Shown: piece by piece, positions 1 through 8,291 of the stretch | Layout of the letters: each line of letters opens with the position of its first letter | How positions within the stretch are numbered: position 1 is the first letter of the stretch | Origin: Pseudomonas asgharzadehiana | Lineage (GTDB): Bacteria > Pseudomonadota > Gammaproteobacteria > Pseudomonadales > Pseudomonadaceae | Direction of reading: 5' to 3' | DNA: 64,000 nt | Assembly (NCBI RefSeq): GCF_019139815.1 | Contig: NZ_CP077079.1 | Span: forward strand, 868,001 to 932,000 | Position numbers and translations under genes: made by a program | The notes under the pieces: model-generated | What the model was told of the DNA's origin: nothing | Seen by the model: only the letters and a program-made list of their open reading frames with translations | Databases searched by the model: none

Positions 1-107
1 TCCAGGGTCAGGATCGTGCCATGGCGCGTGTTGAGGCCCTTGCCTGCAGCCTGGCCGATGCCGATCGCATCACGGCCGCTGCCTGCATCGAAAATAGGTT
101 CAAGCAT
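1..107 (-). CDS. urtD: Urea ABC transporter ATP-binding protein UrtD (N-terminal end only)
   Basis: Only the first 35 codons lie in the window; the gene continues past the left edge. The peptide opens MLEPIFDAGSGRDAIG and reaches TRHGTILTL, the lead-in that precedes the Walker A region of UrtD proteins. In the family UrtD is one of two cytoplasmic ATPases that drive urea import through UrtB/UrtC. The ATG at 107 has a good GAGGAA ribosome site 6 bases upstream. An alternative ATG at 119 would overlap the urtC stop as ATGA. It is the fourth gene of the urtABCD order seen here. The assignment rests mainly on context, because no ATPase motif is inside the window. Confidence 0.8.
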   Translation of the reverse strand, partial: MLEPIFDAGSGRDAIGIGQAAGKGLNTRHGTILTL

Positions 108-115
108 GACGTTCC

Positions 116-1183
116 TCATTTCTTCAGCAGGCCGATAACGCCCTTGGGCAGGTACAGGGTGACGATGATGAACAACGCCCCGAGGAAGAACAGCCAGTAT
201 TCCGGGAAGGCCACGGTGAACCAGCTCTTCATGCCATTGACCACCCCGGCGCCGAGCAAGGGGCCGATCAGCGTGCCGCGCCCGCCCAGGGCCACCCACA
301 CGGCGGCTTCGATGGAGTTGGTCGGCGACATTTCGCTGGGGTTGATGATGCCCACCTGCGGCACATACAAAGCCCCGGCCAAGCCGCACAACACGGCGCT
401 CAACACCCACACGAACAGCTTGAAACCACGCGGGTCGTAGCCGCAGAACATCAGGCGGTTCTCGGCATCGCGCAGGGCAGTCAGCACGCGGCCGAACTTG
501 CTTTGCGCCAGGCGCCAGCCGATATACAGGCTCGCCACCAGCAGCAGCACCGTGGCGGTAAACAGCACGGCGCGCGTACCCGGCTCGGTGATGCCAAAGC
601 CCAGAATGCTGCGAAAGTTGGTAAAGCCGTTATTGCCGCCAAACCCGGTCTCGTTGCGAAAGAACAGCAGCATCCCGGCAAAGGTCAGGGCCTGGGTCAT
701 GATCGAGAAATACACGCCCTTGATCCGCGAGCGGAAGGCGAAGAAGCCGAACACCAACGCCAGCAACCCCGGCGCCAATACCACCAGGCACAGGGCCCAC
801 AGGAAGTGGTCGGTGCCGGCCCAATACCAAGGCAGTTCGGTCCACGATAAAAACGTCATGAACGCCGGTAACTCACTGCCGGCGGCCTGGCGCATCAGGT
901 ACATGCCCATCGCATAACCGCCCAGGGCAAAAAACAGCCCGTGGCCCAGGGACAGCATCCCGGCATAACCCCACACCAGGTCCAGGGCCAGCGCGACGAT
1001 GGCGTAGCAGAGGATCTTGCCCACCAGCGTCAGGGTGTACGCCGACACGTGCAGCGGGTTTTGCGGCGACAGCAGCGAGCACAACGGCAACGCCAGCAGC
1101 AGGATCAGCACGATCACACCGACGGCAATCGTCGCCTTGGGGCCGGCCTTTTGTGCGGCCGTAAGCATCAATGGCTGGTTCAT
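116..1183 (-). CDS. urtC: Urea ABC transporter permease UrtC
   Basis: Inner-membrane permease of about 355 residues, one of the two channel subunits of the high-affinity urea importer. About ten hydrophobic segments are visible, starting at residues 15-40. The central stretch GYAGMLSLGHGLFFALGGYA is the usual LivM-family signature, and a second characteristic stretch (VLSAVLCGLAGALYVPQVG) lies in the C-terminal third. Length is normal for the family. The start codon overlaps the stop of urtB and the stop overlaps a possible urtD start, so the genes are tightly translationally coupled. Expression should follow the urtA promoter. Confidence 0.95.
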   Translation of the reverse strand: MNQPLMLTAAQKAGPKATIAVGVIVLILLLALPLCSLLSPQNPLHVSAYTLTLVGKILCYAIVALALDLVWGYAGMLSLGHGLFFALGGYAMGMYLMRQAAGSELPAFMTFLSWTELPWYWAGTDHFLWALCLVVLAPGLLALVFGFFAFRSRIKGVYFSIMTQALTFAGMLLFFRNETGFGGNNGFTNFRSILGFGITEPGTRAVLFTATVLLLVASLYIGWRLAQSKFGRVLTALRDAENRLMFCGYDPRGFKLFVWVLSAVLCGLAGALYVPQVGIINPSEMSPTNSIEAAVWVALGGRGTLIGPLLGAGVVNGMKSWFTVAFPEYWLFFLGALFIIVTLYLPKGVIGLLKK

Positions 1184-2685
1184 CAGTCGATCACCCGTCC
1201 TTTCAGTGCGAAGAGTCCCTGCGGGCGTTTCTGGATAAACAGAATGATCAGCGCGAGGATCAGGATCTTGCCGAGCACGGCTCCGATCTGCGGCTCAAGA
1301 ATTTTGTTGGCGATGCCCAACCCGAAGGCCGCCGTGACACTGCCGGCCAGTTGGCCGACACCGCCGAGCACCACCACCAGGAACGAGTCGATGATGTAGC
1401 TCTGGCCAAGGTCCGGCCCGACGTTGCCGATCTGGCTCAGCGCCACGCCGCCCAGGCCGGCGATGCCGGAGCCGAGGCCAAAGGCGAGCATGTCCACGCG
1501 CCCGGTGGGCACGCCGCAGCAGGCGGCCATGTTGCGGTTCTGGGTGACCGCGCGCACGTTCAGGCCCAGGCGAGTCTTATTCAGCAGCAGCCACGTGAGT
1601 ACCACCACAAACAACGCAAAGGCGATGATCACGATGCGGTTGTACGGCAGCACCAGGTTGGGCAGCACCTGGATGCCACCGGACAACCATTGCGGGTTGG
1701 CCACCTCGACGTTCTGCGCGCCGAACACCAGGCGCACCAGTTGGATCAGCATCAGGCTGATGCCCCAGGTGGCCAGCAGGGTTTCCAGGGGGCGGCCGTA
1801 CAAATGGCGGATCACCGTGCGTTCCAGCGCCATACCGATGGCGGCGGTGACAAAGAACGCCACCGGCAGCGCGATCAACGGGTAGAACTCGATGGCCGCG
1901 GGCACGTAGCGCTGCATCAGCAACTGCACCACATAGGTCGAGTAGGCGCCGAGCATCAGCATTTCGCCGTGGGCCATGTTGATCACGCCAAGCAGGCCGA
2001 AGGTGATCGCCAGCCCCAGCGCCGCCAGCAACAGGATCGAACCCAGGGACATGCCGCTGAACGCCTGGCCGAGGATCTCGCCCATCATCAGTTTGCGTTT
2101 GACCTGGGCCAGGCTGGTTTCGGCGGCGGTGTGCACGCCGGCATCGGTTTCGACGCCGGGCGCGAGCAGGGCTTCCAGGCGCGTGCGGGCCAGCGGGTCG
2201 CCGGTGCTGCCAAGCAAACGCACGGCGGCCAGGCGCACCACCGGGTCGGGGTCGACCAATTGCAGGTTGGCCAGCGCCAGGCTCAGCGCGGTGTGCACGC
2301 CTTCATCGGTTTCGGCGGCGACGCGCTGGTCGAGGAATTTGAGCTGCGCCGGTTGTGCGCTTTTTTGCAGGGTTTGCGCGGCGGTCAAACGGACCTTGGG
2401 ATCGGCGGCGAGCAGTTGCTGGCTGGCTTGTACGTTATCGATCAGGGCGCGCAGGCGGTTGTTCAGGCGCACGGTTTTGGTTTCGCCATTGAGCGTGAGC
2501 TGGCCTTGCTCCAGGGCGTCCACCAGCTCAATGCGCGCTGGGTCGGGGTTGGCGGCCCAATCCTGGAGGAGTTTGGCTTGCTGCGCCGGGTTGGCGGCGA
2601 GGAAGTCTTCGGCGTCGCTTGCGTGTACCGCCAAAGGCAGTAACAGCAGCAGTGCCAGGAAATAGCGATGGAGGGCAGCGGGCAT
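1183..2685 (-). CDS. urtB: Urea ABC transporter permease UrtB
   Basis: Second permease subunit of the urea importer, 500 residues. A signal-like N-terminus (residues 1-22) is followed by a periplasmic extension to about residue 205 with helical, HEAT-like repeats such as LGSTGDPLARTRLEALL. The LivH-type membrane domain then follows, with the conserved LGLAITFGLLGVINMAHGEM near its start. This N-terminal extension is usual for UrtB of proteobacteria and distinguishes it from amino-acid LivH proteins. I chose the ATG at 2685, giving MPAALHRYFLALLLL, because the reading frame upstream runs into a repeat and AGGA sits about 9 bases before this ATG. A 72-base gap holding a REP-like repeat separates it from urtA. 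Confidence 0.93.
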   Translation of the reverse strand: MPAALHRYFLALLLLLPLAVHASDAEDFLAANPAQQAKLLQDWAANPDPARIELVDALEQGQLTLNGETKTVRLNNRLRALIDNVQASQQLLAADPKVRLTAAQTLQKSAQPAQLKFLDQRVAAETDEGVHTALSLALANLQLVDPDPVVRLAAVRLLGSTGDPLARTRLEALLAPGVETDAGVHTAAETSLAQVKRKLMMGEILGQAFSGMSLGSILLLAALGLAITFGLLGVINMAHGEMLMLGAYSTYVVQLLMQRYVPAAIEFYPLIALPVAFFVTAAIGMALERTVIRHLYGRPLETLLATWGISLMLIQLVRLVFGAQNVEVANPQWLSGGIQVLPNLVLPYNRIVIIAFALFVVVLTWLLLNKTRLGLNVRAVTQNRNMAACCGVPTGRVDMLAFGLGSGIAGLGGVALSQIGNVGPDLGQSYIIDSFLVVVLGGVGQLAGSVTAAFGLGIANKILEPQIGAVLGKILILALIILFIQKRPQGLFALKGRVID

Positions 2686-2713
2686 AAACAAATGTCCTAG
2701 TCGTGCCGGACAG

Positions 2714-2741
2714 TGTGGGAAGAGGATCGCCCCCTCCCACA
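2714..2741. repeat. REP-like inverted repeat between urtA and urtB
   Basis: TGTGGGA (2714-2720) and TCCCACA (2735-2741) flank a C-rich centre (GCCCCC). It is a single, diverged member of the TGTGGGAGGGGGC repeat family found elsewhere in the window. It lies inside the urt transcription unit, so the transcript would carry a hairpin after urtA. Such a hairpin could protect the mRNA end of the abundant binding-protein message. Confidence 0.6.
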
Positions 2742-2757
2742 TTTGGCCTGGGGGGCT

Positions 2758-4023
2758 TTAGTTGCTCTTCACCGCATAGTCCGGCTTTTTGTCATTGCCA
2801 GGGATGTACGGGCTCCACGGCTGCGCGCGGATCGGCTCCTGGGTCTGCCACACCACCGAGAACTGCCCGTCGGCCTGGATCTCGCCGATCATCACCGGCT
2901 TGTGCAGGTGGTGGTTGGTCTTGTCCATGGTCAGGGTGAAGCCCGACGGTGCGGCGAAGGTCTGGCCGGCCAGCGCTTCACGCACTTTGTCGACGTCGGT
3001 GGACTTGGCTTTCTCGGCCGCCTGCGCCCACATGTGGATGCCCACGTAGGTGGCTTCCATCGGGTCGTTGGTCACGGCTTTGTCGGCGCCCGGCAGGTTG
3101 TGTTTCTTGGCGTAGGCCTTCCAGTCGGCGACGAACTTTTTGTTCACCGGGTTCTCCACCGACTGGAAGTAGTTCCAGGCGGCGAGGTTGCCTACCAGCG
3201 GCTTGGTGTCGATGCCGCGCAGTTCTTCTTCGCCGACGGAGAAGGCCACCACCGGCACGTCGGTGGCCTTCAAGCCTTGGTTGGCCAGTTCTTTGTAGAA
3301 CGGCACGTTGGAGTCGCCGTTCACGGTGGAAATCACCGCGGTCTTGCCGCCGGCGGAGAATTTTTTGATGTTGGCGACGATGGTCTGGTAATCGGCGTGG
3401 CCGAACGGGGTGTAGACCTCTTCGATGTCTTTATCCGCCACGCCTTTGGAATGCAGGAACGAACGCAGGATCTTGTTGGTGGTGCGCGGGTACACGTAGT
3501 CGGTGCCCAACAGGAAGAAACGCTTGGCGCCGCCGCCTTCTTCGCTCATCAGGTATTCCACCGCCGGGATCGCCTGCTGGTTCGGCGCCGCGCCGGTGTA
3601 GAACACGTTCGGCGACATCTCTTCGCCTTCGTATTGCACCGGGTAGAACAACAGGCCGTTGAGTTCTTCGAACACCGGCAACACGGATTTGCGCGACACC
3701 GAGGTCCAGCAGCCGAACACCACGGCGACTTTATCCTGGGTCAGCAACTGCCGGCCTTTTTCGGCGAACAGCGGCCAGTTGGACGCAGGGTCGACGACTA
3801 CGGGCTCGAGCATTTTTCCGTTCACGCCACCCTTGGCATTGATTTCATCGATGGTCATCAACGCCATGTCTTTAAGCGACGTTTCGGAGATGGCCATGGT
3901 GCCGGACAGCGAGTGCAGGATGCCGACCTTGATGGTCTCGGCGGCCTGGATAGTCCAGGTCATGCCCATGGCGGCAATGGATGCCGACAAAGTGAAAGCC
4001 TTGATCAAGCTGCGACGCTTCAT
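2758..4023 (-). CDS. urtA: Urea ABC transporter substrate-binding protein UrtA
   Basis: Periplasmic urea-binding protein of 421 residues, the first gene of the urt operon. The N-terminus MKRRSLIKAF followed by a hydrophobic stretch ending at TIQA looks like a signal peptide, and RRSLIK fits a twin-arginine type motif. The mature protein starts near AETIKVGILHSLSGTMAISE, a hallmark of the amide/urea binding family (Peripla_BP_5). Tyr- and Trp-rich stretches such as FFLLGTDYVYPRTTNKILR are conserved in UrtA. The reading frame extends 42 codons upstream, but the ATG at 4023 is the only one in front of a signal peptide. Sigma-54 and NtrC-like sites upstream suggest induction under nitrogen limitation. 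Confidence 0.95.
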   Translation of the reverse strand: MKRRSLIKAFTLSASIAAMGMTWTIQAAETIKVGILHSLSGTMAISETSLKDMALMTIDEINAKGGVNGKMLEPVVVDPASNWPLFAEKGRQLLTQDKVAVVFGCWTSVSRKSVLPVFEELNGLLFYPVQYEGEEMSPNVFYTGAAPNQQAIPAVEYLMSEEGGGAKRFFLLGTDYVYPRTTNKILRSFLHSKGVADKDIEEVYTPFGHADYQTIVANIKKFSAGGKTAVISTVNGDSNVPFYKELANQGLKATDVPVVAFSVGEEELRGIDTKPLVGNLAAWNYFQSVENPVNKKFVADWKAYAKKHNLPGADKAVTNDPMEATYVGIHMWAQAAEKAKSTDVDKVREALAGQTFAAPSGFTLTMDKTNHHLHKPVMIGEIQADGQFSVVWQTQEPIRAQPWSPYIPGNDKKPDYAVKSN

Positions 4024-4075
4024 GGTGCGATCTCCGAGTGCCTGAGTGTTGTTGTGGGTCAGATACTGGAGTGAT

Positions 4076-4091
4076 TGCAAAGGCTGTGCCC
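4076..4091 (-). promoter_or_regulatory. Sigma-54 (-24/-12) promoter of urtA
   Basis: Read on the minus strand the sequence is GGGCACAGCCTTTGCA. This keeps the GG and GC doublets 10 bases apart and closely fits the RpoN consensus TGGCACG-N4-TTGCA. The predicted transcript start is about 40 bases before the urtA ATG. NtrC-like pairs lie upstream, as expected for a nitrogen-controlled operon. Confidence 0.7.
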
Positions 4092-4145
4092 GCTCGGGCC
4101 AGCCCTTGAATCCGGTGCTGCGCACCGCGATGAGCGCCAGACCCT

Positions 4146-4201
4146 GCACCGATTCGGCGCCTGGATCCGGCGATGGTGCGCAGCGGGCACCGCGCTGGTG
4201 C
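4146..4201 (-). promoter_or_regulatory. Probable NtrC enhancer sites upstream of urtA
   Basis: Two dyads resembling the NtrC consensus GCAC-N7-GTGC are visible. 4187-4201 is GCACCGCGCTGGTGC, a full match. 4146-4160 is GCAC-N7-GCGC, one mismatch. They are 41 bases apart, about four helical turns, and 55-125 bases upstream of the -24 element, a usual enhancer distance. The role in urea transporter control is inferred. Confidence 0.5.
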
Positions 4202-4228
4202 GTTAGCGAGCGATTGGCGTTGCCTGGC

Positions 4229-5611
4229 TTATGCCTGATCGGTGGCGGGCGCGCGCTGGCCGAAAAAGCGCGCCAACACCAGGCGATCCAACGCCCACAC
4301 CGCGATCAGCGAGGCGCCCACCAGCGGGAAAACAATCGCCAGGCCGAGCATGATCAGCATCGCGGTTTTCCACTTGGGCAGGTCATGGCGCAACGGCGGA
4401 ACGCCCAGGCCGCCCTGGGGCCTGCGCTTCCACCAGATCACCACGCCGCTGACGGCGCTGAGCAGAATCATCAGGCAGATCAATAGCACGATCAGTTGGT
4501 TGACCCAGCCGAACATCTTGCCCTCGTGCAGCATCACGCCGGTTTCGGTGGCGCGGGCGACAAGGTTGTAGTGCGCCCAACGCACATCGGCCAGGACCTT
4601 GCCGGTGTACTGGTCCACATGCAGGGTGGCATCAAAGCGCGGGTCGTCGGCGAACACGGCGATGGTGAACACGCCTTCGGCGGTGGTGGGGAAGGTGATG
4701 CTGTAGCCGGGCTCGACTTTGTGCGCGGTGGCCAGGTCCACTACTTGTTGCAGTCGCAGGGTGGGGGCGGCGGGAGCGGAATGCATGGCGCCGTGGTTCA
4801 TGTGCTCGGCGTGGTCGCCGGACATCGGCATCGGCGTGTTTTCCATGGCCCAGGGCACGGTCTGTTGCGTCGCGGTGTTGAGCACCCGCGCTTGCTGGTC
4901 GGACTGCGGCACGTTGTTCCACATGGCGGCTGGAAAGCGGTTCCACAGGTCGGCGTATTGCTTGCCCCACAAGCCGGTCCAGGTCATGCCGCTGAGCAGC
5001 ATCACCAGCAAAAACGCAGCGCCCCAGAAGCCCGCGACCGCATGCATATCGCGCCAGAACACTCGGCCACGACTGTTAATGCGCGGCCACAATACCCCGG
5101 CCGACGACTTGCCGCGCGGCCACCACAGGTACAGGCCGGACACGACGAGCATCACGCCCCAGCCGGCGGCGAGTTCCACCAGGCGGTCGCCGGTGGTGCC
5201 GATCATCAGCTCGCCGTGCAGGGCTCGGGCGATGGCTTGCAGGTTGTATTTTGCGTCCTGTTCGCCGAGCACCGTGCCGCGATAGGGGTCGACGAATACG
5301 GTGATTTCCCGGCCGCCGTTGTGCATCACGAACTGCGCGCTGCGGGTGGCGTCCACCGGGGGCAGGTACTTGCTGATTGCGCCCTGAGGGTAGGCGGCCT
5401 TGGCGCGTTGCAGTTGTTCGTCGGCGCTCAATGTGTGTTCGGCGGCGGGGACGGTCAGCAGGTGGCCGTACATCAACGGGTCGAGTTGGGGTTTGAACAG
5501 GTAGATGATGCCGGTGATTGCCAGCAGCACCATGAAGGGGGCGACGAAGAGCCCGGCGTAGAAGTGCCAGCGCCAGGCCAGGTTGTAGAAGGAGATTTTT
5601 TGCTTGTTCAT
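4229..5611 (-). CDS. PepSY-associated TM (PepSY-TM) membrane protein with Met/His-rich loop, copper cluster
   Basis: Inner-membrane protein of 460 residues in the PepSY-TM family. It has about five membrane segments (roughly residues 15-37, 145-163, 190-213, 368-394 and 415-440), with periplasmic PepSY-like parts between them. The opening WRWHFYAGLFVAPFMVLLA and the later MHAVAGFWG are typical of this family, several members of which act in metal uptake or as haem-containing ferric reductases (family knowledge). A loop at residues 256-278 holds MPMSGDHAEHMNHGAMH, rich in Met and His and suited to binding copper. The gene lies downstream of oprC with a 116-base gap. Reduction of Cu(II) or copper handling for OprC is my inference. 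ATGs occur at 5614 and 5611; GGAG is better spaced for the second. Confidence 0.8.
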   Translation of the reverse strand: MNKQKISFYNLAWRWHFYAGLFVAPFMVLLAITGIIYLFKPQLDPLMYGHLLTVPAAEHTLSADEQLQRAKAAYPQGAISKYLPPVDATRSAQFVMHNGGREITVFVDPYRGTVLGEQDAKYNLQAIARALHGELMIGTTGDRLVELAAGWGVMLVVSGLYLWWPRGKSSAGVLWPRINSRGRVFWRDMHAVAGFWGAAFLLVMLLSGMTWTGLWGKQYADLWNRFPAAMWNNVPQSDQQARVLNTATQQTVPWAMENTPMPMSGDHAEHMNHGAMHSAPAAPTLRLQQVVDLATAHKVEPGYSITFPTTAEGVFTIAVFADDPRFDATLHVDQYTGKVLADVRWAHYNLVARATETGVMLHEGKMFGWVNQLIVLLICLMILLSAVSGVVIWWKRRPQGGLGVPPLRHDLPKWKTAMLIMLGLAIVFPLVGASLIAVWALDRLVLARFFGQRAPATDQA

Positions 5612-5657
5612 CATCGGGCTCCGCAAGGCTTTGAGTTTTTTGTGTCAGGTACACCGT

Positions 5658-5725
5658 CATCGGGGGCAAGCCCCCTCCCGCATTTGGGAGGTATTCCAAT
5701 GTGGGAGCTGGCTTGCCGGCGATGC
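5658..5725. repeat. REP-like inverted pair between the PepSY-TM gene and oprC
   Basis: GGGGGCAAGCCCCCTCCCGCATTT lies on one side, from about 5661. GAATGTGGGAG-type sequence followed by GCTTGCCGGCGATG lies on the other, up to 5725. It is a diverged REP doublet placed directly after the oprC stop codon, where it may attenuate or protect the oprC transcript. Confidence 0.65.
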
Positions 5726-5727
5726 GT

Positions 5728-7788
5728 TTAGAAGCTCATGTCCACCTTGGTCCAAAGGGTTCGGCCGGGCTCCTTGATGGCCTGCGGATCGCTGGCCGGG
5801 TAGCCGAACCCGGCGTTGCCCGCTAGGTTCAGGTGCTCGGCATAGGCTTTGCCGAACAGGTTGTCGACGCCGGTGCTGACCTTGAAGTGTTTATTGAGGC
5901 GGTACGCGGCGTTCAGCGAAAACACGCCAAAGCCGCCGCTCTTGTCGTAGTCCTTGCCGACCACATTGCCCTTGTTCGGGTCGATGCGGTGTTGCGCGGC
6001 GACCACCCGCCAGAGGGCGCCGGCGCTCCAGTCGTCTTCGCTGTAGGTGAGGCCCAGGCGTGTGTCCAGCGGCGGCATTTGCGGCAGGGGCTTGCCGTCG
6101 CTGCTGTTCTTGCCCCAGGCGTAGGCGAGGCTGGCGTCGGCTTTCCAGTGGCGCGTCAGCTTGTATGCCGCGCCCAGTTCGCCGCCCATGATGCGCGCGT
6201 CGACATTGCGCGCCTGGGAGGTGGTGCCCATCCTGCCGGCCCGGTAGTCGAACAGGATGAAGTCACGCACCTGGCCCACATAGCCCGAGGCCCAGGCTTC
6301 GAGGTCGGCGGCTTTGTATTGCGCGCCGAAGTCGAGTTGGGTGGTTTTCTCCGGTTTCACCCCGTCGAAGGCATTCACTGAGCCTGCCGCGCCGGTGTTG
6401 GGGGAGAACAGTTCCCAGTAGTCCGGGAACCGTTCGGCGTGGCCCAGGCCGGCGTAGAGCGTGGTGGGGGTGTCGGCCAGGTCGTGCTCGTAACGCATGA
6501 AGCCCGAGGGCAGGGTGTCTGCGCGGCTATTGTCGGCGGTCGGGTTTGGGCGGGTGCTCATGCCGGAGCCGAGGGTTTGGCGAAAATCCTTGGCCGAGGC
6601 GCGGTCCAGGCGCGCGCCGCTGATCAGGCGGTCGCGGTCGGCGGCGTACCAGGTCAGTTCACCGAACACGCCGTAGTTGTGGAAGTTGGCGTCCTTGGTG
6701 CGCGGCAGGTCTTTGTAGGTGTCGATGCCCATGCTGCTGCGTGCGCGGTGTTCATTGGTCTGTGCATCCAGGCCGCTGATCAACTGCAGATCGGCCCAGC
6801 GCCAGGTGGCTTTGACCCGCGCGCCGAGGGTGCGACGGTCAACGTTGGAGGCCATGGGCCCGGCCATCATCCCGGTGCCCGAGGGCGTGCGCAGGCTGTA
6901 GTTGTCCATCACGTGGTCGGCGTAGTTGTAGTAGACCTGGGCCTCGACCTTGTCCAGCACCTCGCCGATATTCGATTTTTCGAAGCGCAGGCCCAGGCTT
7001 TCGCGCAGGAACTGCGAGCCGTCCATGCCGCGCCCGGCGTAGCGTGCTTCGCCATCGCCACGGCCGGCGGTGAGTTCCAGCAGGGTGTCGGCGTCGGGGG
7101 TAAAACCCACGGCCACGTCGCCGTTCCATTTGTCGTAGCGTGAGGCGACGGTGTCGTGGTTGCCGTCCTTGTAATCGTCGGCGTGTGCCTGGTTGCCGAT
7201 CACCCGTACGTAGCCCCGCGGCCCGCCGGCGGCGGCGTCGATGACCTTGTCGAAACGCCCGTTGGAACCGGCCAGCACACTGGCATTGAGCCGCGTGCCC
7301 AGCTCGCCGAAGTGTTCCGGCTCGCGCTCGAACAAAATGGTGCCGGCCGAAGCGCCTGGGCCCCAGAGCACGGTTTGCGGGCCCTTGATCACGGTTAGGG
7401 TGTCGTAGGTTTCCGGCGAAATGTACGAGGTGGGCGCATCCATGCGGCCGGGGCAGGCGCCGAGCATCATGCTGCCGTTGGTGAGGATGTTCAGGCGCGA
7501 GCCGAACATGCCGCGCAGCACCGGGTCGCCATTGGTGCCGCCGTTGCGCACCAGGGCGAAGCCGGGGATGGTCTTGAGGTAGTCGCCGCCATCGCTGGCG
7601 GGCACCGGTTGGCGCGGGTCTTTCGGGTCGGTGACCACGGTCAGCGGCGAGCTGGGTGCGATCGCGGTGATCACGGTGGGGCTCAGCTCATGCTCGTCGG
7701 CCTGAACCTGTGGCGCCAGGAATGCGCCGCATAAAATGGCGAGCGCAGTGGTACTTCCCAATCGGGTGTCAGCAGAAAACCTGGACAT
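5728..7788 (-). CDS. oprC: TonB-dependent copper receptor, OprC type
   Basis: Outer-membrane copper receptor of 686 residues: signal peptide ending near QVQADE, plug domain (about 40-155), then a 22-strand beta barrel ending in the required aromatic residue (VDMSF). The plug has GTNGDPVLRGMFGSRLNIL and the copper-site motif CPGRM (C112, M116). A barrel loop has DHVMD (H292, M294). These match the Cys-x3-Met and His-x-Met ligands described for P. aeruginosa OprC, including the 180-residue spacing between Cys and His, as I recall that structure. I chose the ATG at 7788 because it starts directly in front of the signal peptide; the TTG/ATG at 7803/7800 add only five residues. It lies 93 bases after the first DUF2946 gene, in the same direction. 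Confidence 0.92.
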   Translation of the reverse strand: MSRFSADTRLGSTTALAILCGAFLAPQVQADEHELSPTVITAIAPSSPLTVVTDPKDPRQPVPASDGGDYLKTIPGFALVRNGGTNGDPVLRGMFGSRLNILTNGSMMLGACPGRMDAPTSYISPETYDTLTVIKGPQTVLWGPGASAGTILFEREPEHFGELGTRLNASVLAGSNGRFDKVIDAAAGGPRGYVRVIGNQAHADDYKDGNHDTVASRYDKWNGDVAVGFTPDADTLLELTAGRGDGEARYAGRGMDGSQFLRESLGLRFEKSNIGEVLDKVEAQVYYNYADHVMDNYSLRTPSGTGMMAGPMASNVDRRTLGARVKATWRWADLQLISGLDAQTNEHRARSSMGIDTYKDLPRTKDANFHNYGVFGELTWYAADRDRLISGARLDRASAKDFRQTLGSGMSTRPNPTADNSRADTLPSGFMRYEHDLADTPTTLYAGLGHAERFPDYWELFSPNTGAAGSVNAFDGVKPEKTTQLDFGAQYKAADLEAWASGYVGQVRDFILFDYRAGRMGTTSQARNVDARIMGGELGAAYKLTRHWKADASLAYAWGKNSSDGKPLPQMPPLDTRLGLTYSEDDWSAGALWRVVAAQHRIDPNKGNVVGKDYDKSGGFGVFSLNAAYRLNKHFKVSTGVDNLFGKAYAEHLNLAGNAGFGYPASDPQAIKEPGRTLWTKVDMSF

Positions 7789-7881
7789 GACAAATTCCAT
7801 CAATCATTCGTAAACAACACGGCCAGCAGCCTGCGGCTGTCTGTCTAAAGTCGGCCGGGGTGAAGTAACGGTGTCAGACGT

Positions 7882-8280
7882 TTACGAAACGACGGGCGGC
7901 GCACGGCTGCGGGCGCCGGGGAAGATGCTCTGCCGGGCATGGCCCAGGCGCGTGGCGGGGGTGAGGGCATTGGCCGGCGGCGGGGGACCGAGGGCCACGC
8001 ATGACACGCTGCCGGGCAGGGCGGGGCAACTGAACAGCAGGTCGCAATAACCGCACTTGGCCCAGAGTGCGTGGTGTTCGCTGGGGGCTTTGGGATGATG
8101 GGATTCGCCGTGGTCGCCCGGCATCTCCATGGGCATTGCCATAGACATACCGGCGTGATGGTCCATCGGCATCGCTTGGGAAATCAGCGGGCCGATAAAG
8201 ATCATCAACATGGCAAACAGGCAGACCCAACTGCCGCGCTTCACGCGGTGTGGAGAGAGCCTGGCGCGAGGGGCGCCCAT
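7882..8280 (-). CDS. DUF2946 family protein, Met/His-rich, copper cluster
   Basis: Small exported or membrane-anchored protein of 132 residues. A hydrophobic segment (about 18-36) is followed by a dense Met/His stretch (AMPMDHHAGMSMAMPMEMPG, residues 36-55) and further His residues. A CGYC pair at residues 76-79 sits in a region typical of DUF2946 (LWAKCGYCDLLFS). The family has no proven activity, but its members usually neighbour copper receptors and chaperones. The composition fits periplasmic copper binding. The start codon lies 11 bases after the stop of the PCu(A)C gene, so the two are co-transcribed. Confidence 0.8.
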   Translation of the reverse strand: MGAPRARLSPHRVKRGSWVCLFAMLMIFIGPLISQAMPMDHHAGMSMAMPMEMPGDHGESHHPKAPSEHHALWAKCGYCDLLFSCPALPGSVSCVALGPPPPANALTPATRLGHARQSIFPGARSRAPPVVS

Positions 8281-8291
8281 CGAGTGTTGGC

